Origin: Streptomyces minutiscleroticus
GTDB lineage: Bacteria > Actinomycetota > Actinomycetes > Streptomycetales > Streptomycetaceae
Length of the DNA stretch: 64,000 nt
NCBI RefSeq assembly: GCF_014650875.1
Contig: NZ_BMVU01000005.1
Coordinates: forward strand, 124,001 to 188,000
Direction: 5' to 3'
The notes under the pieces are model-generated. The model was not told where the DNA came from, did not search any database, and saw nothing but the letters and a program-made list of their open reading frames with translations. The translations under genes and the position numbers were made by a program. Shown here piece after piece: positions 34,446 through 42,970 of the stretch. Each line of letters opens with the position of its first letter. The first letter of the stretch is position 1.

Positions 34446-35528
34446 GGTACAGGCACTGACTCCCCCCTCCGCGTGGGCCTCGTCGGCTACGGTCTGGCGG
34501 GCTCCGTCTTCCACGCCCCGCTGATCGCCGCGACCGAGGGCCTCGTCCTCGACACGGTCGTCACGTCCCGCCCCGAGCGGCAGGAGCAGGCCCGCGCCGA
34601 GTTCCCGGGCGTGCGCGTCGCCGCCTCGGCCGACGAGCTGTGGCCGCGCGCGGACGAGCTGGACCTGATCGTCATCGCCTCCCCGAACAGGACCCACGTA
34701 CCGCTCGCGACGGCCGCCCTCAAGGCGGGCCTGCCGGTCGTGGTCGACAAGCCGGTCGCGGGCACGGCCGCCGAGGCGCGCGAGCTGGCCGCCCTGGCCG
34801 ACGAGCGCGGCCTGCTGCTCTCCGTCTTCCAGAACCGCCGCTGGGACAACGACTTCCTGACCCTGCGCGCGCTGCTGGACGCGGGCGAGCTGGGCGACGT
34901 GTGGCGCTTCGAGTCCCGCTTCGAGCGCTGGCGCCCGAAGCCCAAGGGCGGCTGGCGCGAGTCCGGCGACCCGGCCGAGATCGGCGGCCTGCTGTACGAC
35001 CTCGGCAGCCATGTCGTCGACCAGGCGCTCGTCCTCTTCGGCCCGGCCGTCTCCGTCTACGCCGAGTCGGACGTGCGCCGCCCCGGCGCCGAGGCCGACG
35101 ACGACACCTTCGTCGCGATCACGCACGCCGGCGGTGTCCGCTCCCACCTGTACGTCTCCGCGACCACCGCCCAGCTCGGCCCCCGCTTCCGCGCCCTGGG
35201 CTCGCGGGCCGGGTACGTGAAGTACGGCCTCGACCCGCAGGAGGCGGCGCTGCGCGAGGGCAGGCGCCCGGGCGCCGGGGGCGACGGCTGGGGCCGTGAG
35301 CCCGAGGAGCTGTGGGGCCGCCTCGGCTCCGGCGAGTCCCCGGTGACCGGCGGCGGCCGCCCCGTCCCGAGCGAGCCCGGCGACTACCCCGCCTACTACG
35401 CGGCCGTGGCCGCCGCCCTGCGCGGCACCGGCGGCAACCCGGTCACCGCCCTGGAGGCGGCCGCCGCGCTCGACGTCCTGGAGGCCGCGCGCCGCTCGGC
35501 CCGCGACGGCGTGGCGGTGTCCCTGTGA
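34440..35528 (+). CDS. Gfo/Idh/MocA-family oxidoreductase
   Basis: A 362-residue NAD(P)-dependent oxidoreductase. The N-terminal Rossmann domain has VGLVGYGLAG (about 12-21), the DKPVAGTAAEA segment with the EKP-type catalytic Lys (about 101) is clear, and the C-terminal domain has DLGSHVVDQAL with the conserved Asp/His (about 184-194). It probably oxidises a sugar or inositol-type alcohol. It is divergent from the ROK regulator, which likely controls it, and is translationally coupled (GTGA) to the next gene. The ATG at 34440 appears leaderless. Confidence 0.87.
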   Translation: MTGTGTDSPLRVGLVGYGLAGSVFHAPLIAATEGLVLDTVVTSRPERQEQARAEFPGVRVAASADELWPRADELDLIVIASPNRTHVPLATAALKAGLPVVVDKPVAGTAAEARELAALADERGLLLSVFQNRRWDNDFLTLRALLDAGELGDVWRFESRFERWRPKPKGGWRESGDPAEIGGLLYDLGSHVVDQALVLFGPAVSVYAESDVRRPGAEADDDTFVAITHAGGVRSHLYVSATTAQLGPRFRALGSRAGYVKYGLDPQEAALREGRRPGAGGDGWGREPEELWGRLGSGESPVTGGGRPVPSEPGDYPAYYAAVAAALRGTGGNPVTALEAAAALDVLEAARRSARDGVAVSL

Positions 35529-36058
35529 GCACCCCGGACTCCCCGGACTCTCCGGACAACACCCCGGAGACGTCGAAGGCCGTGAACCCGAACCCCGCCG
35601 GCGCGCCCGGCATCCCCGAGCTGGAGGAGCAGGAGCGCCGGCTGGTCCTGCCGCACTTCACGTACGACGACGCGTGGGCGCTCGGCACCCTGCTCGTCGA
35701 ACTGGCCCGCGAGCGCGGGGCCCCCGTCGCGATCGACATCCGCCGCGGCGGCCAGCAGCTCTTCCACGCGGCGCTGCCCGGCTCGGCCCCGGACAACGAC
35801 GCCTGGATCGACCGCAAGCGCCGGGTCGTCGAGCGCTACGGATGCTCGTCGTACCTGGTCGGCTCGCGGTTCCGGGCCAAGGGCACGACGTTCGAGGAGG
35901 GCTCGCGCCTGGACCCGGACGTGTACGCGGCCCACGGCGGCGCCTTCCCGATCGCGGTCGAGGGCGCCGGGGTGATCGGCACGGTCGTCGTCTCCGGCCT
36001 GCCGCAGATCGAGGACCACGCGCTGGTGGTGGAGGCCCTGGAGCGCTTCAAGGGCTGA
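35525..36058 (+). CDS. UPF0303/HbpS-like (heme-degrading domain) protein
   Basis: A 177-residue protein of the DUF336-like fold. After a 35-residue flexible Pro/Asn-rich N-terminus, the domain (about 40-177) shows GAPVAIDIRRGGQQLFHAAL and GGAFPIAVEGAGVIGTVVVSGLPQIEDH, typical of this family. Members are annotated as heme-degrading or corrinoid-related, but function is not proven for this subgroup. The GTG at 35525 overlaps the preceding stop, so it belongs to the oxidoreductase operon. Confidence 0.8.
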   Translation: MSTPDSPDSPDNTPETSKAVNPNPAGAPGIPELEEQERRLVLPHFTYDDAWALGTLLVELARERGAPVAIDIRRGGQQLFHAALPGSAPDNDAWIDRKRRVVERYGCSSYLVGSRFRAKGTTFEEGSRLDPDVYAAHGGAFPIAVEGAGVIGTVVVSGLPQIEDHALVVEALERFKG

Positions 36059-36114
36059 GCCCGCCCCGGAGCCGGGGGGCCGGGCCCGTCCGGGGCAACG
36101 GAACGGGCTGCCCC

Positions 36115-36320
36115 CTCCGCCTCCCGTCCGGCTCCCGTCCGGCTGTCGTCCGGCTGTCGTCCGGCCGACGCCCGGCTGTCGTCCGGCCGACGCCCGGCCG
36201 ACGCCCGGCCGACAGCCGGACGACGGGCGGGCCGGCGACCGGTGGCCGGCGGCGGGCGGCCGGCGGCAGGCGGCAGGCGGCAGGCGGCCGACGGCAGGCG
36301 GCAGGCGGCCGGTGGCCGCT
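36115..36320. repeat. Two adjacent short-period repeat tracts
   Basis: At 36120-36225 about nine copies of GTCCGGC(T/C)G plus TC or ACGCC alternate. At 36236-36320 the unit GGCAGGC/GGCCGGC repeats about every 7 bases. The tract fills the region between two convergent genes (UPF0303 and FAH hydrolase). No coding frame is believable. Confidence 0.8.
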
Positions 36321-36381
36321 GACCAACGGCCGGCTGTCGTCCGGGCGGCCGCTCGGGCCCGCCCGGTTCGCCGGGCGGGCC

Positions 36382-37239
36382 CTACGCGTCCTTCAGCACC
36401 TGCCGCTGCCGCCCCAGCCCCTCGATCTCCAGCTCCACCACGTCGCCGGCCCGCAGGTACGGCTTCGGCTCGGGCCGGCCCAGGGCGACCCCGGCCGGCG
36501 TCCCCGTGCTGATGACGTCGCCCGGGTAGAGGGTCATGAACCGGCTGACGTACCGGACGACCTCGGCGACCGGGAAGATCTGGTCGGCGGTGCTGCCGTC
36601 CTGCATCAGCTCGCCGTTCACCCACAGCCGCAGTGCGAGCGCCTGCGGGTCCGGGACCTCGTCGGCGGTCACCAGCCACGGGCCCAGCGGGCAGAACGTC
36701 TCGCAGTTCTTGCCCTTGTCCCAGGTACCGCCGTGCTCGGTCTGGAACGCGCGCTCCGAGACGTCGTTCGCCACCGCGTACCCGGCGACGTGCGCGAGCG
36801 CCTCCTCGTCCGTCTCCACGCGGCGCGCCGTACGCCCGATGACGACCGCGAGCTCGACCTCCCAGTCGGTCTTCCGCGAGCCCCTCGGCACGAGCACCGT
36901 GTCGTCCGGCCCGACCACGGTGTCCGCCGCCTTGAGGAAGACGACGGGCTCGGCGGGCGGCTCGGCACCCGTCTCGGCGGCGTGGTCGTGGTAGTTGAGG
37001 CCGATGCAGACGACCTTGCCGACGCGGGCGACGGGCGGGCCGACGCGCAGCCCGTCCGCGTCCAGGACCGGCAGTCCGCCCGCCGCGGCGGCCACGCGGA
37101 TCCGGTCGAGCGCCGCGTCGTCGGCGAGGAGCGGCCCGTCGATGTCCGGCACCAGCCCCGACAGGTCCCGCAGGGTCCCGTCCGCGTCCAGCAGCGCCGG
37201 CCGCTCCGCTCCCGCCGTACCGGCTCGCAGCAGCTTCAT
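36382..37239 (-). CDS. Fumarylacetoacetate hydrolase family protein
   Basis: A 285-residue enzyme of the FAH superfamily. The metal-binding and catalytic segments are present: IGLNYHDHAAETG (about 78), EPVVFLKAADTVVGP with its Lys (about 97), WEVELAVVIG with Glu ligands (about 126) and the C-terminal GTPAGVALG (about 247). Family members hydrolyse, hydrate or decarboxylate 2-keto-diacids, for example in aromatic catabolism. The ATG at 37239 follows GAGGGACC. It is the last gene before the repeat tract. Confidence 0.88.
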   Translation of the reverse strand: MKLLRAGTAGAERPALLDADGTLRDLSGLVPDIDGPLLADDAALDRIRVAAAAGGLPVLDADGLRVGPPVARVGKVVCIGLNYHDHAAETGAEPPAEPVVFLKAADTVVGPDDTVLVPRGSRKTDWEVELAVVIGRTARRVETDEEALAHVAGYAVANDVSERAFQTEHGGTWDKGKNCETFCPLGPWLVTADEVPDPQALALRLWVNGELMQDGSTADQIFPVAEVVRYVSRFMTLYPGDVISTGTPAGVALGRPEPKPYLRAGDVVELEIEGLGRQRQVLKDA

Positions 37240-37370
37240 GGTCCCTCTCCCTCGCTCACGGGGCGGCCCCGCCGGCGGGTGCGGCCGCCGGGAGGACCGG
37301 TCGATCCTCCAGGGCGCCCGTCCGGTCCGCAAGGCCGCGTTCACGGACCGGACCGGGCGGGTTCCCCGCC

Positions 37371-38123
37371 TCAGGCGGCGGGAACGGCGGCCGCCGCGCC
37401 CGGCACGTCCCGGTACAGCACGGCACGCTCGACCGCGCTCCACGCCGTGCTGGTCACCACGTACAGCGCGGCGGCCAGCGGCACCACGGCGACGGTGAAC
37501 AGGGTCATGAACGACATCAGCGGCATGAACCGGGTGACGGCGCCGAGCCCGGGCACCTGCTGGTCCCCGCCCGCCGCGGGCAGCACCGGCGAGGCCGCCA
37601 GCTGCCGCTTGGTCCGCCGGTAGGTGAAGGTGGCGACGGTGGCCACGACCGCGAAGAGCCCGAGGTAGACCAGGCCCGCCGCCCCGAACACCCCGCCGTC
37701 GCCCAGCGCGTCGGTCCACCGGCCGCCGAGGGGCGCGGCGAACAGCTGGTGCTCCAGCAGCGCGTTGGCCTCGCCGCCGATCCGGGAGCTGGAGAACAGG
37801 TGGTAGAGCAGGAAGAACGCGGGCAGCTGCAGCAGGCTCGGCAGGCAGCCGGACAGCGGCGAGACCTGCTCCTTGGCGTGCAGCTCCATGATCGCCTGCT
37901 GGAGCTTCTCGGGGTTCTTGGCGTGCTTCCTCCGCAGCTCGGCCAGGTGCGGCTGGAGCCGGACGCGCGCCCGCTGCCCGCGCGCCGCGGCCCGCGACAG
38001 GGGGTGGACGAGCAGCCGTACGAGGGCGGTGAACAGGACGATCGCGGCGGCCGCCGCGGAGGCGTGGAAGAGCGGCTGGAGCAGGTCGGCCAGGCGCTCG
38101 ACCAGCGTGGCGAAGACGGACAT
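37371..38123 (-). CDS. YidC/Oxa1/Alb3 family membrane insertase paralogue
   Basis: A 250-residue membrane protein with five hydrophobic segments. The YidC core is clear: a first transmembrane segment (about 20-40), a basic cytoplasmic loop with Lys/Arg/Glu (50-85), the GCLPSLLQLPAFFLLY segment (about 94-109), and the C-terminal pair of transmembrane helices with VTRFMPLMSFMTLF. It lacks the large periplasmic domain of Gram-negative YidC. Streptomyces encode a main YidC near rpmH elsewhere, so this is a second copy, probably for a subset of clients. It is likely co-transcribed with the DUF6412 gene. Confidence 0.85.
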   Translation of the reverse strand: MSVFATLVERLADLLQPLFHASAAAAAIVLFTALVRLLVHPLSRAAARGQRARVRLQPHLAELRRKHAKNPEKLQQAIMELHAKEQVSPLSGCLPSLLQLPAFFLLYHLFSSSRIGGEANALLEHQLFAAPLGGRWTDALGDGGVFGAAGLVYLGLFAVVATVATFTYRRTKRQLAASPVLPAAGGDQQVPGLGAVTRFMPLMSFMTLFTVAVVPLAAALYVVTSTAWSAVERAVLYRDVPGAAAAVPAA

Positions 38124-38311
38124 GGGTGAGCCCTCCGTGGGTCTCGTCGTGCCGGGGCCCGGACAGGCCGGGTAGCCCGGACGTGCCGGGGCCCGGACGC
38201 GCCGGAAGAGGTGTGCTGTGCGTCGGCATGACGACCCGCGAGGGGACGGCTGGGAAGAGCTGCTCCGGGAACGGTTCGTTCCGCCGGAGGCGCCGTGGTG
38301 GACCCGCGTCC

Positions 38312-38650
38312 CTACGCGGCCGTCGGGAGGGGACGGCCGGGTGCGCGGGGCCGGGTGCGCCCGGAGGCGTCGGGGTCGCGCTGCGGCAGGAACGCGGTGC
38401 GCTGCTCGCGGTCGCGGATGGCCGTGCGGACCCGGTCGGGCGGCACGGCGGGCGCCAGGCGCGCGGCGATGACGGAGCAGGCGACGAGCGCGGACCCGGC
38501 CGCGGCGGTCGCCGCGAGGGCCACGACGGCGGACAGGCCGCCCGCGTCGGCGAGGGCCACGTCGGCGAGGAGGAAGAGCAGCAGGACGGCGGGGGGAACG
38601 GGAAGCCGCAGGCGCGGCCGCCGCGACGGCGGCGGAGTCGTCCGCTTCAC
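38312..38650 (-). CDS. DUF6412-like small membrane protein
   Basis: A 112-residue protein with two hydrophobic segments (about 19-38 and 45-67) and a cytoplasmic basic C-terminus containing VRTAIRDREQRTAFLPQRDPDA, a strongly conserved tail in Streptomyces proteins that sit next to a YidC gene. The GTG at 38650 follows GAGAGGGG, a strong ribosome-binding site. It lies 188 bases upstream of the YidC paralogue on the same strand. Function unknown; it may assist the insertase. Confidence 0.7.
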   Translation of the reverse strand: MKRTTPPPSRRPRLRLPVPPAVLLLFLLADVALADAGGLSAVVALAATAAAGSALVACSVIAARLAPAVPPDRVRTAIRDREQRTAFLPQRDPDASGRTRPRAPGRPLPTAA

Positions 38651-39016
38651 CGGCTGCCCCCTCTCCCTGGTCCTCACCGGGTCCCGGCCCGACGGCCGCC
38701 GGTCTCTCGCCCGTGGCCCGTCGTCCGTCGTCCGCTCCCGCGTCCGGCGGGGAGACGACCCGTCCTGCCGTTATACAGGACGGGCCGCCCGCGGCGCCTC
38801 CGTCCGCGGACCGGTATCGAACACACCGTCGGCCGGGAGGGCGCCGCGGGGCGCCCTCAGCGCAGGGGCGGACGCCCCGGCGCACACGCGGACGTCCCCA
38901 GGGCGCGGCTGGGCGGACGCCCTCAGGACACGGCCGGACGGACACCCGGCATGCGGACGAGCGGACACCCCCGGCATACAGGACGGACGCCCTCAGCCCT
39001 CAGCGGACGGACGCCC
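38651..39016. other. Intergenic region with GGACGCCCTCAG repeats
   Basis: 366 bases without a gene. At 38850-39020 the word GGACGCCCTCAG, or close variants such as GCGCCCTCAG, recurs at least four times at irregular spacing; the last copy includes the stop codon of the symporter gene. A TTATACAGGACGGG patch (about 38771) may be part of the promoter for the DUF6412-YidC operon. Confidence 0.65.
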
Positions 39017-40612
39017 TCAGCGCGCGGACGTGCCGCGGGCGGACGCGGCACCGTCCCCCTCGGCGCCCTCCTCGTCGGCCCATCCCTCTCCCACCCCCTC
39101 TCCCAGGTCCGCGAAGGGGTCCGCCAGCACGTCCGCGTCCGGCCGCCGGTCGCCCCGCTCGGCCGGCCCCGCGTACGTCACGGCGAGCGCCACGGCGAGG
39201 TTGGCGGCGAGGGCGACGATCCCGGCGTTCACGCCGAACACCGGGTCGCGCCCGGTGAACACGAGCACGCACACCAGCACCCCGCCGACGGCGAGCCCGC
39301 TCAGCGCGCCCGCCCAGGTCAGCCGGCGCCACACCAGTCCGAGCAGCAGCATCGGCACGAGCTGCGCCATCCCCTCGTAGGAGATCAGCGACAGCCGTAC
39401 GAGGGTGTTGGGCGCCGCGTAGGTGAGGATCAGCGCGAGGGTGCCCGCGACGATCACGACGATCTGCGCGGCGCCCTTCTGCCGCGCTCGCAGGGCCGGT
39501 ACGAGCGACAGCACGCTGCGTCCCCACATCGTGCCGATGACCAGCATGAACACGGCCATCGGCACGATGGACGACAGCGCGGCGGCGACCCCGACCACAC
39601 CGACGGCCCACGCCGGCAGCGAGTCGACGACCAGCCGGAACAGCGCCAGGTTGGAGTCCGCCCCGGTCAGCCCCGGCACGACGAAGAGGGCCGCCATGCC
39701 GAGCAGCATCGGCACGAAGAGCAGGACGTTGTAGGCGGGCAGCAGGATCGCGTTGCGCCGCAGGGCGTCGCCGCTGCGCGCGCCCAGGTACCCCGCCACG
39801 GTGGTCGGGAAGATCACCACGGTGAGGGCGTTGAGCAGCGAGGTCGACACGAACCACCCGGTGCCGAGCCCGCTCGCCTCCCCGCCGTGCCCCGGCAGCG
39901 TCAGCCATTCGCCCTTCTCCGCCACGAGCCGGTCGAGGAGGCCCCCGTACCCGTCGAAGTAGTGCAGCGGCACGTACACCGCCAGGAAGGCGAGCGTGCC
40001 GATGACCAGCACGTCCTTCAGGACGGACACCCACGCGCTGCCGCGCAGCCCGCTGACCACCACGAAGGCGGTGGTGACGGCGAAGGCCACGAAGTAGGCC
40101 CAGTTCAGGCTGATCGCGCCGTACGAGATCGTCGACACGACGACGCCCATGCCGGTGATCTGGAGCTGGATGTACGGCAGCAGGCAGACGGTGGCGAGGA
40201 CCGCGATCAGCGCGCCCGCCCACGGCCGCCCGTAGCGGTGCGCCACCATGTCGGTGATCCCGACCAGGCCGTGCCGCCGCGCGTACCCCCACAGCATCGG
40301 GCCGACGAGGTAGCCGACGGCGTAACCGCAGGACATGTACGCGACGACGTAGAGAACGGGGGCGCCGTAGTTGTACCCCCACCCGGCGGCTCCCAGGTAG
40401 CTGAAGCTCGTGTACGACTCCCCCGCCATGAGCACCCAGATGAAGACGGTGCCGAGGCTGCGCCCGCCCACGGACCACTCGGCGAGCCCGCCGCCGCCCT
40501 GCCGGGAGGGGCCGGAGGCCCCCTTCCCGCGGTGGCGCACGGCGAGCAGCCCGAGGGCGACGGTGGCCACCATGAAGACACCGAAGACTGTGGTGGAGAC
40601 GGTGGAGTTCAC
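39017..40612 (-). CDS. Sodium:solute symporter (SSS family)
   Basis: A 531-residue membrane transporter with about 12-13 hydrophobic segments. Family landmarks include GGRSLGTVFIWVLMAGESYT (about 48-67), the AWVSVLKDVLVIG segment and AALSSIVPMAVFMLVIGTMWG. It imports a carboxylate, amino acid or similar solute with sodium. The C-terminal 50 residues are acidic and hydrophilic. The GTG start at 40612 overlaps the stop of the DUF3311 gene (GTGA), a common partnership for PanF-like symporters. Confidence 0.87.
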   Translation of the reverse strand: MNSTVSTTVFGVFMVATVALGLLAVRHRGKGASGPSRQGGGGLAEWSVGGRSLGTVFIWVLMAGESYTSFSYLGAAGWGYNYGAPVLYVVAYMSCGYAVGYLVGPMLWGYARRHGLVGITDMVAHRYGRPWAGALIAVLATVCLLPYIQLQITGMGVVVSTISYGAISLNWAYFVAFAVTTAFVVVSGLRGSAWVSVLKDVLVIGTLAFLAVYVPLHYFDGYGGLLDRLVAEKGEWLTLPGHGGEASGLGTGWFVSTSLLNALTVVIFPTTVAGYLGARSGDALRRNAILLPAYNVLLFVPMLLGMAALFVVPGLTGADSNLALFRLVVDSLPAWAVGVVGVAAALSSIVPMAVFMLVIGTMWGRSVLSLVPALRARQKGAAQIVVIVAGTLALILTYAAPNTLVRLSLISYEGMAQLVPMLLLGLVWRRLTWAGALSGLAVGGVLVCVLVFTGRDPVFGVNAGIVALAANLAVALAVTYAGPAERGDRRPDADVLADPFADLGEGVGEGWADEEGAEGDGAASARGTSAR

Positions 40613-40827
40613 GCGCCCGCCCGTCCCTTCGCCCGGTCCGTCCGGCGCCGGTCCCCGCGCCGGGCCAGCCACACCGCGAACGGCGTGAGCACGGTCGAGA
40701 CCAGCAGCCAGAAGAACAGGAACGGCAGTCCGAGCAGCACCGGCTCCACCCGGTTCACGAGGGGCAGCGCGGCGAGCTGGAGGAGGAAGGGGGCCAGGAG
40801 CCAGAGATGATGGCGGCGTACGTTCAC
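40609..40827 (-). CDS. DUF3311 small membrane protein
   Basis: A 72-residue protein with two hydrophobic segments (about 8-24 and 32-52) and a basic cytoplasmic tail. The PFLLQLAALPLVNRVEPVLLG pattern is typical of DUF3311. It is translationally coupled to the sodium:solute symporter by a GTGA overlap and is probably an accessory subunit. It starts with GTG at 40827. Confidence 0.82.
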   Translation of the reverse strand: MNVRRHHLWLLAPFLLQLAALPLVNRVEPVLLGLPFLFFWLLVSTVLTPFAVWLARRGDRRRTDRAKGRAGA

Positions 40828-41185
40828 GGGATCCGACCCTAGGCCCTGCCCCCGCGGCGACCGCGCACCCCGCACGGCCCCGCACGCCGCCCCCGCCACC
40901 GCTGCCCGGAGCCCGGCCGTCCCCCGCGGCCGGGGCCCGCACCACCCAGCGCCCGGAGCCGCGCCCCGCTCCCCTCTCCCCTTCCCGGCCTCCCCTCGCC
41001 TCGCCCGGCCTGGTTCCGCTTCCCTCCCGGGCCGGCCGTCCCGCCCGGTTCCGCTTCCGTCCCGCTGCTGTTCCGCCACGGGCCCCCCGCAGTTCTCCTC
41101 CTGTCCCCGCCCTCTCCCCTCCCCTCTCATTTCCCGGCCTGCCGCGGCCCCTCTCTTGTCGGCGGACGGCAGTACGGTGTGATCC
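40828..41185. other. 358-bp non-coding region with strand-biased C/T content
   Basis: The plus strand from about 40960 to 41150 is nearly all C and T with few purines, containing two GGTTCCGCTTCC(C/G)TCCC words. No gene is seen in either direction. It separates the divergent DUF3311 and SEC-C genes and presumably contains both promoters; a TTGTCGGC word near 41156 and TACGGTGTGAT near 41172 precede the SEC-C gene. Confidence 0.5.
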
Positions 41186-42199
41186 ATGCGCCCCGACACG
41201 TCTGCCGAGTACGTCGACCACAACGCCGAGGCGGCACGCCTCGAACGGACCGCCGGCCTCTACCCCGAGGACGCCGAGCAGCTGCTCGTGCAGGCCGCGG
41301 CCCATCTCGAACTGGCCGGCGACCGCCCGCGGGCCAGCACGCTCTACGACCGCCTGCTGGCGTCCGCCGAGCCCCTGGACCACCCGCACCTGGTCCGCGC
41401 GCTGAAGGCGGCCAACCTGTGGGAGTACGGCCACGAGGCGGAGGCCCGCGCGATCATCGACGGCGTCCGGGCCGCGGCGCCCCGGGACCCCGCGCCCTGG
41501 GTGATCGTCGCGGAGGCCCTGGAGGCGCACGACGAGCTGGAGGCCGCGCACGAGACGTTCACCGAGGCGGCGGAGCTGCTGCTGGCGGACGGCGAGGAGC
41601 CTCCGTACGCGGTGCGTCCGGTCCTCTTCGGCCGCCACCGCGTCCGCCGCATGCTCGGCGTCGCGCACGACGCCCGGGACGAGCAGGCCGACGCCCTGCA
41701 CACGGCGTCGGTCCCCCTCGACGAGCTCCACGACCCCACCCGCGTGTGGTCCCTCGGCTCGGACGACCCGGCCGAGCTGCGCGCCGAGATCTCCCGCCTC
41801 CAGGCGGAGCTCGGCTCCTACCGGCAGGCCCTGTCGCGCCCGTTCCCGGTGGCGGTCCTGCACTGGCCCGCGGACGAGTTCGCGGAGCTGCTGGCGGCGT
41901 ATCCGTCCCTGGCGGAGGAGTACCCGTCCCACGAGCGGCACCTCGCGACGATAGAGGAGGCCCTGCGCGAGCTGGCCGCCTCCGGCACCCCGAACCTGGG
42001 CATCGTCACGGGCACGGTCCCCTCCTACGAGGCCTTCGCCGCCTCGGAGGCGTCGTCCCCGACGGACACCACGCTCCTGCCCCAGTACGCGACGACGCTG
42101 GCGTCGCGGGGCCGGGCTGTGGCGTGGCCCCCGGAGCGAGGGGCCGCTTGCTGGTGCGGGTCGGGGCGGGTTTATGGGGAATGCCATGGGGCCGACTAA
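41186..42199 (+). CDS. TPR-like protein with C-terminal SEC-C zinc motif
   Basis: A 337-residue cytosolic protein. Alpha-helical TPR-like repeats fill residues about 10-125 (YPEDAEQLLVQAAAHLELAG, DELEAAHETFTEAAELL), a mixed middle domain follows, and residues about 321-335 form a SEC-C motif CWCGSGRVYGECH, a zinc site found at the ends of SecA and many adaptor proteins. It is the last GC-rich gene before the AT-richer accessory block, with its stop 74 bases from the vsr start. Confidence 0.8.
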   Translation: MRPDTSAEYVDHNAEAARLERTAGLYPEDAEQLLVQAAAHLELAGDRPRASTLYDRLLASAEPLDHPHLVRALKAANLWEYGHEAEARAIIDGVRAAAPRDPAPWVIVAEALEAHDELEAAHETFTEAAELLLADGEEPPYAVRPVLFGRHRVRRMLGVAHDARDEQADALHTASVPLDELHDPTRVWSLGSDDPAELRAEISRLQAELGSYRQALSRPFPVAVLHWPADEFAELLAAYPSLAEEYPSHERHLATIEEALRELAASGTPNLGIVTGTVPSYEAFAASEASSPTDTTLLPQYATTLASRGRAVAWPPERGAACWCGSGRVYGECHGAD

Positions 42200-42272
42200 C
42201 GATCGAGCAGAATAAAAACCCGAACCCGAAAACCGATTACCGACAAAGCAGGCGCAGGTTTAGGTCTACATC

Positions 42273-42734
42273 GTGCCCGATGATCCGCAGTGGAAAGCAC
42301 CAGAAGGCTCCTGGGCGTCGTCTGCGGGACGGCGACGCAATATGCAGGCGATCCGCAGTCGCGACACGAAGCCAGAGCAGCTGATCCGTCGGCTCGTTCA
42401 CGCGCAGGGGTTGCGCTACCGCGTCTGCGCCCGCCCGCTTCCAGACCTCCGCCGGACGGCCGACATGGTCTTCCGGCCAGTGAAGGTCGCCGTTTTCATC
42501 GATGGCTGCTACTGGCACGGCTGCCCTGAGCATTATGTGGCGCCGAAGGTTAATTCTGGATACTGGTCACAAAAGATCGTGCGCAATGTCCAACGGGACC
42601 GCGACACCGATCAACGCCTTACAGAAGCTGGATGGCTCGTGCTCCGCTTTTGGGAGCACGAGCCATCCGGGACGTGCGCCCAGAAGATCGCCTCCACGGT
42701 GCTCGCACGGCGTACGAGTCCGCGTGACTCCTGA
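42273..42734 (+). CDS. vsr: Very-short-patch-repair (Vsr) type endonuclease
   Basis: A 153-residue endonuclease. The N-terminal RNMQAIRSRDTKPE (about 22-35) is the conserved DNA-contact helix of Vsr, the catalytic Asp is D64 in TADMVF, and the zinc/catalytic segment is FIDGCYWHGCPEHY (75-88), followed by RDRDTDQRLTEAGW and FWEHE. Vsr nicks 5' of T in T:G mismatches made by deamination of 5-methylcytosine, so it protects the target sites of the Dcm-type methylase 7.4 kb away. The GTG at 42273 is the only in-frame start that preserves the N-terminal helix. Confidence 0.92.
   Translation: MPDDPQWKAPEGSWASSAGRRRNMQAIRSRDTKPEQLIRRLVHAQGLRYRVCARPLPDLRRTADMVFRPVKVAVFIDGCYWHGCPEHYVAPKVNSGYWSQKIVRNVQRDRDTDQRLTEAGWLVLRFWEHEPSGTCAQKIASTVLARRTSPRDS
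42630..42668. promoter_or_regulatory. 16-bp perfect inverted repeat inside vsr
   Basis: Arms 42630-42645 (GGATGGCTCGTGCTCC) and 42653-42668 are perfect complements around a 7-base loop GCTTTTG. The hairpin is within coding sequence near the C-terminus of Vsr (residues about 120-132). It could attenuate transcription or translation or be an mRNA structure; it is far stronger than expected by chance at this GC content. Confidence 0.6.
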
Positions 42735-42970
42735 CCGGAGGCGTCCCCTTCACTGAAGGGCACCCGGCAGGCGCCCGCCCCGCGGCCTGAACAGGCGCTG
42801 AGGGCCCATACCCGGAGCCCGGCACCCTCACATACCATGTCTCCTGCGGATACTGCGGCCGAACAGCCCCTCAGGGGCAAAAGAGCACGGCCGTGGTCGA
42901 AGCCAGCACGATGAACGCGAGAGGCCCTGCCAGCTTCCCGTTCAAGCAAGAAGGTGGGGGGCACCTGGAC

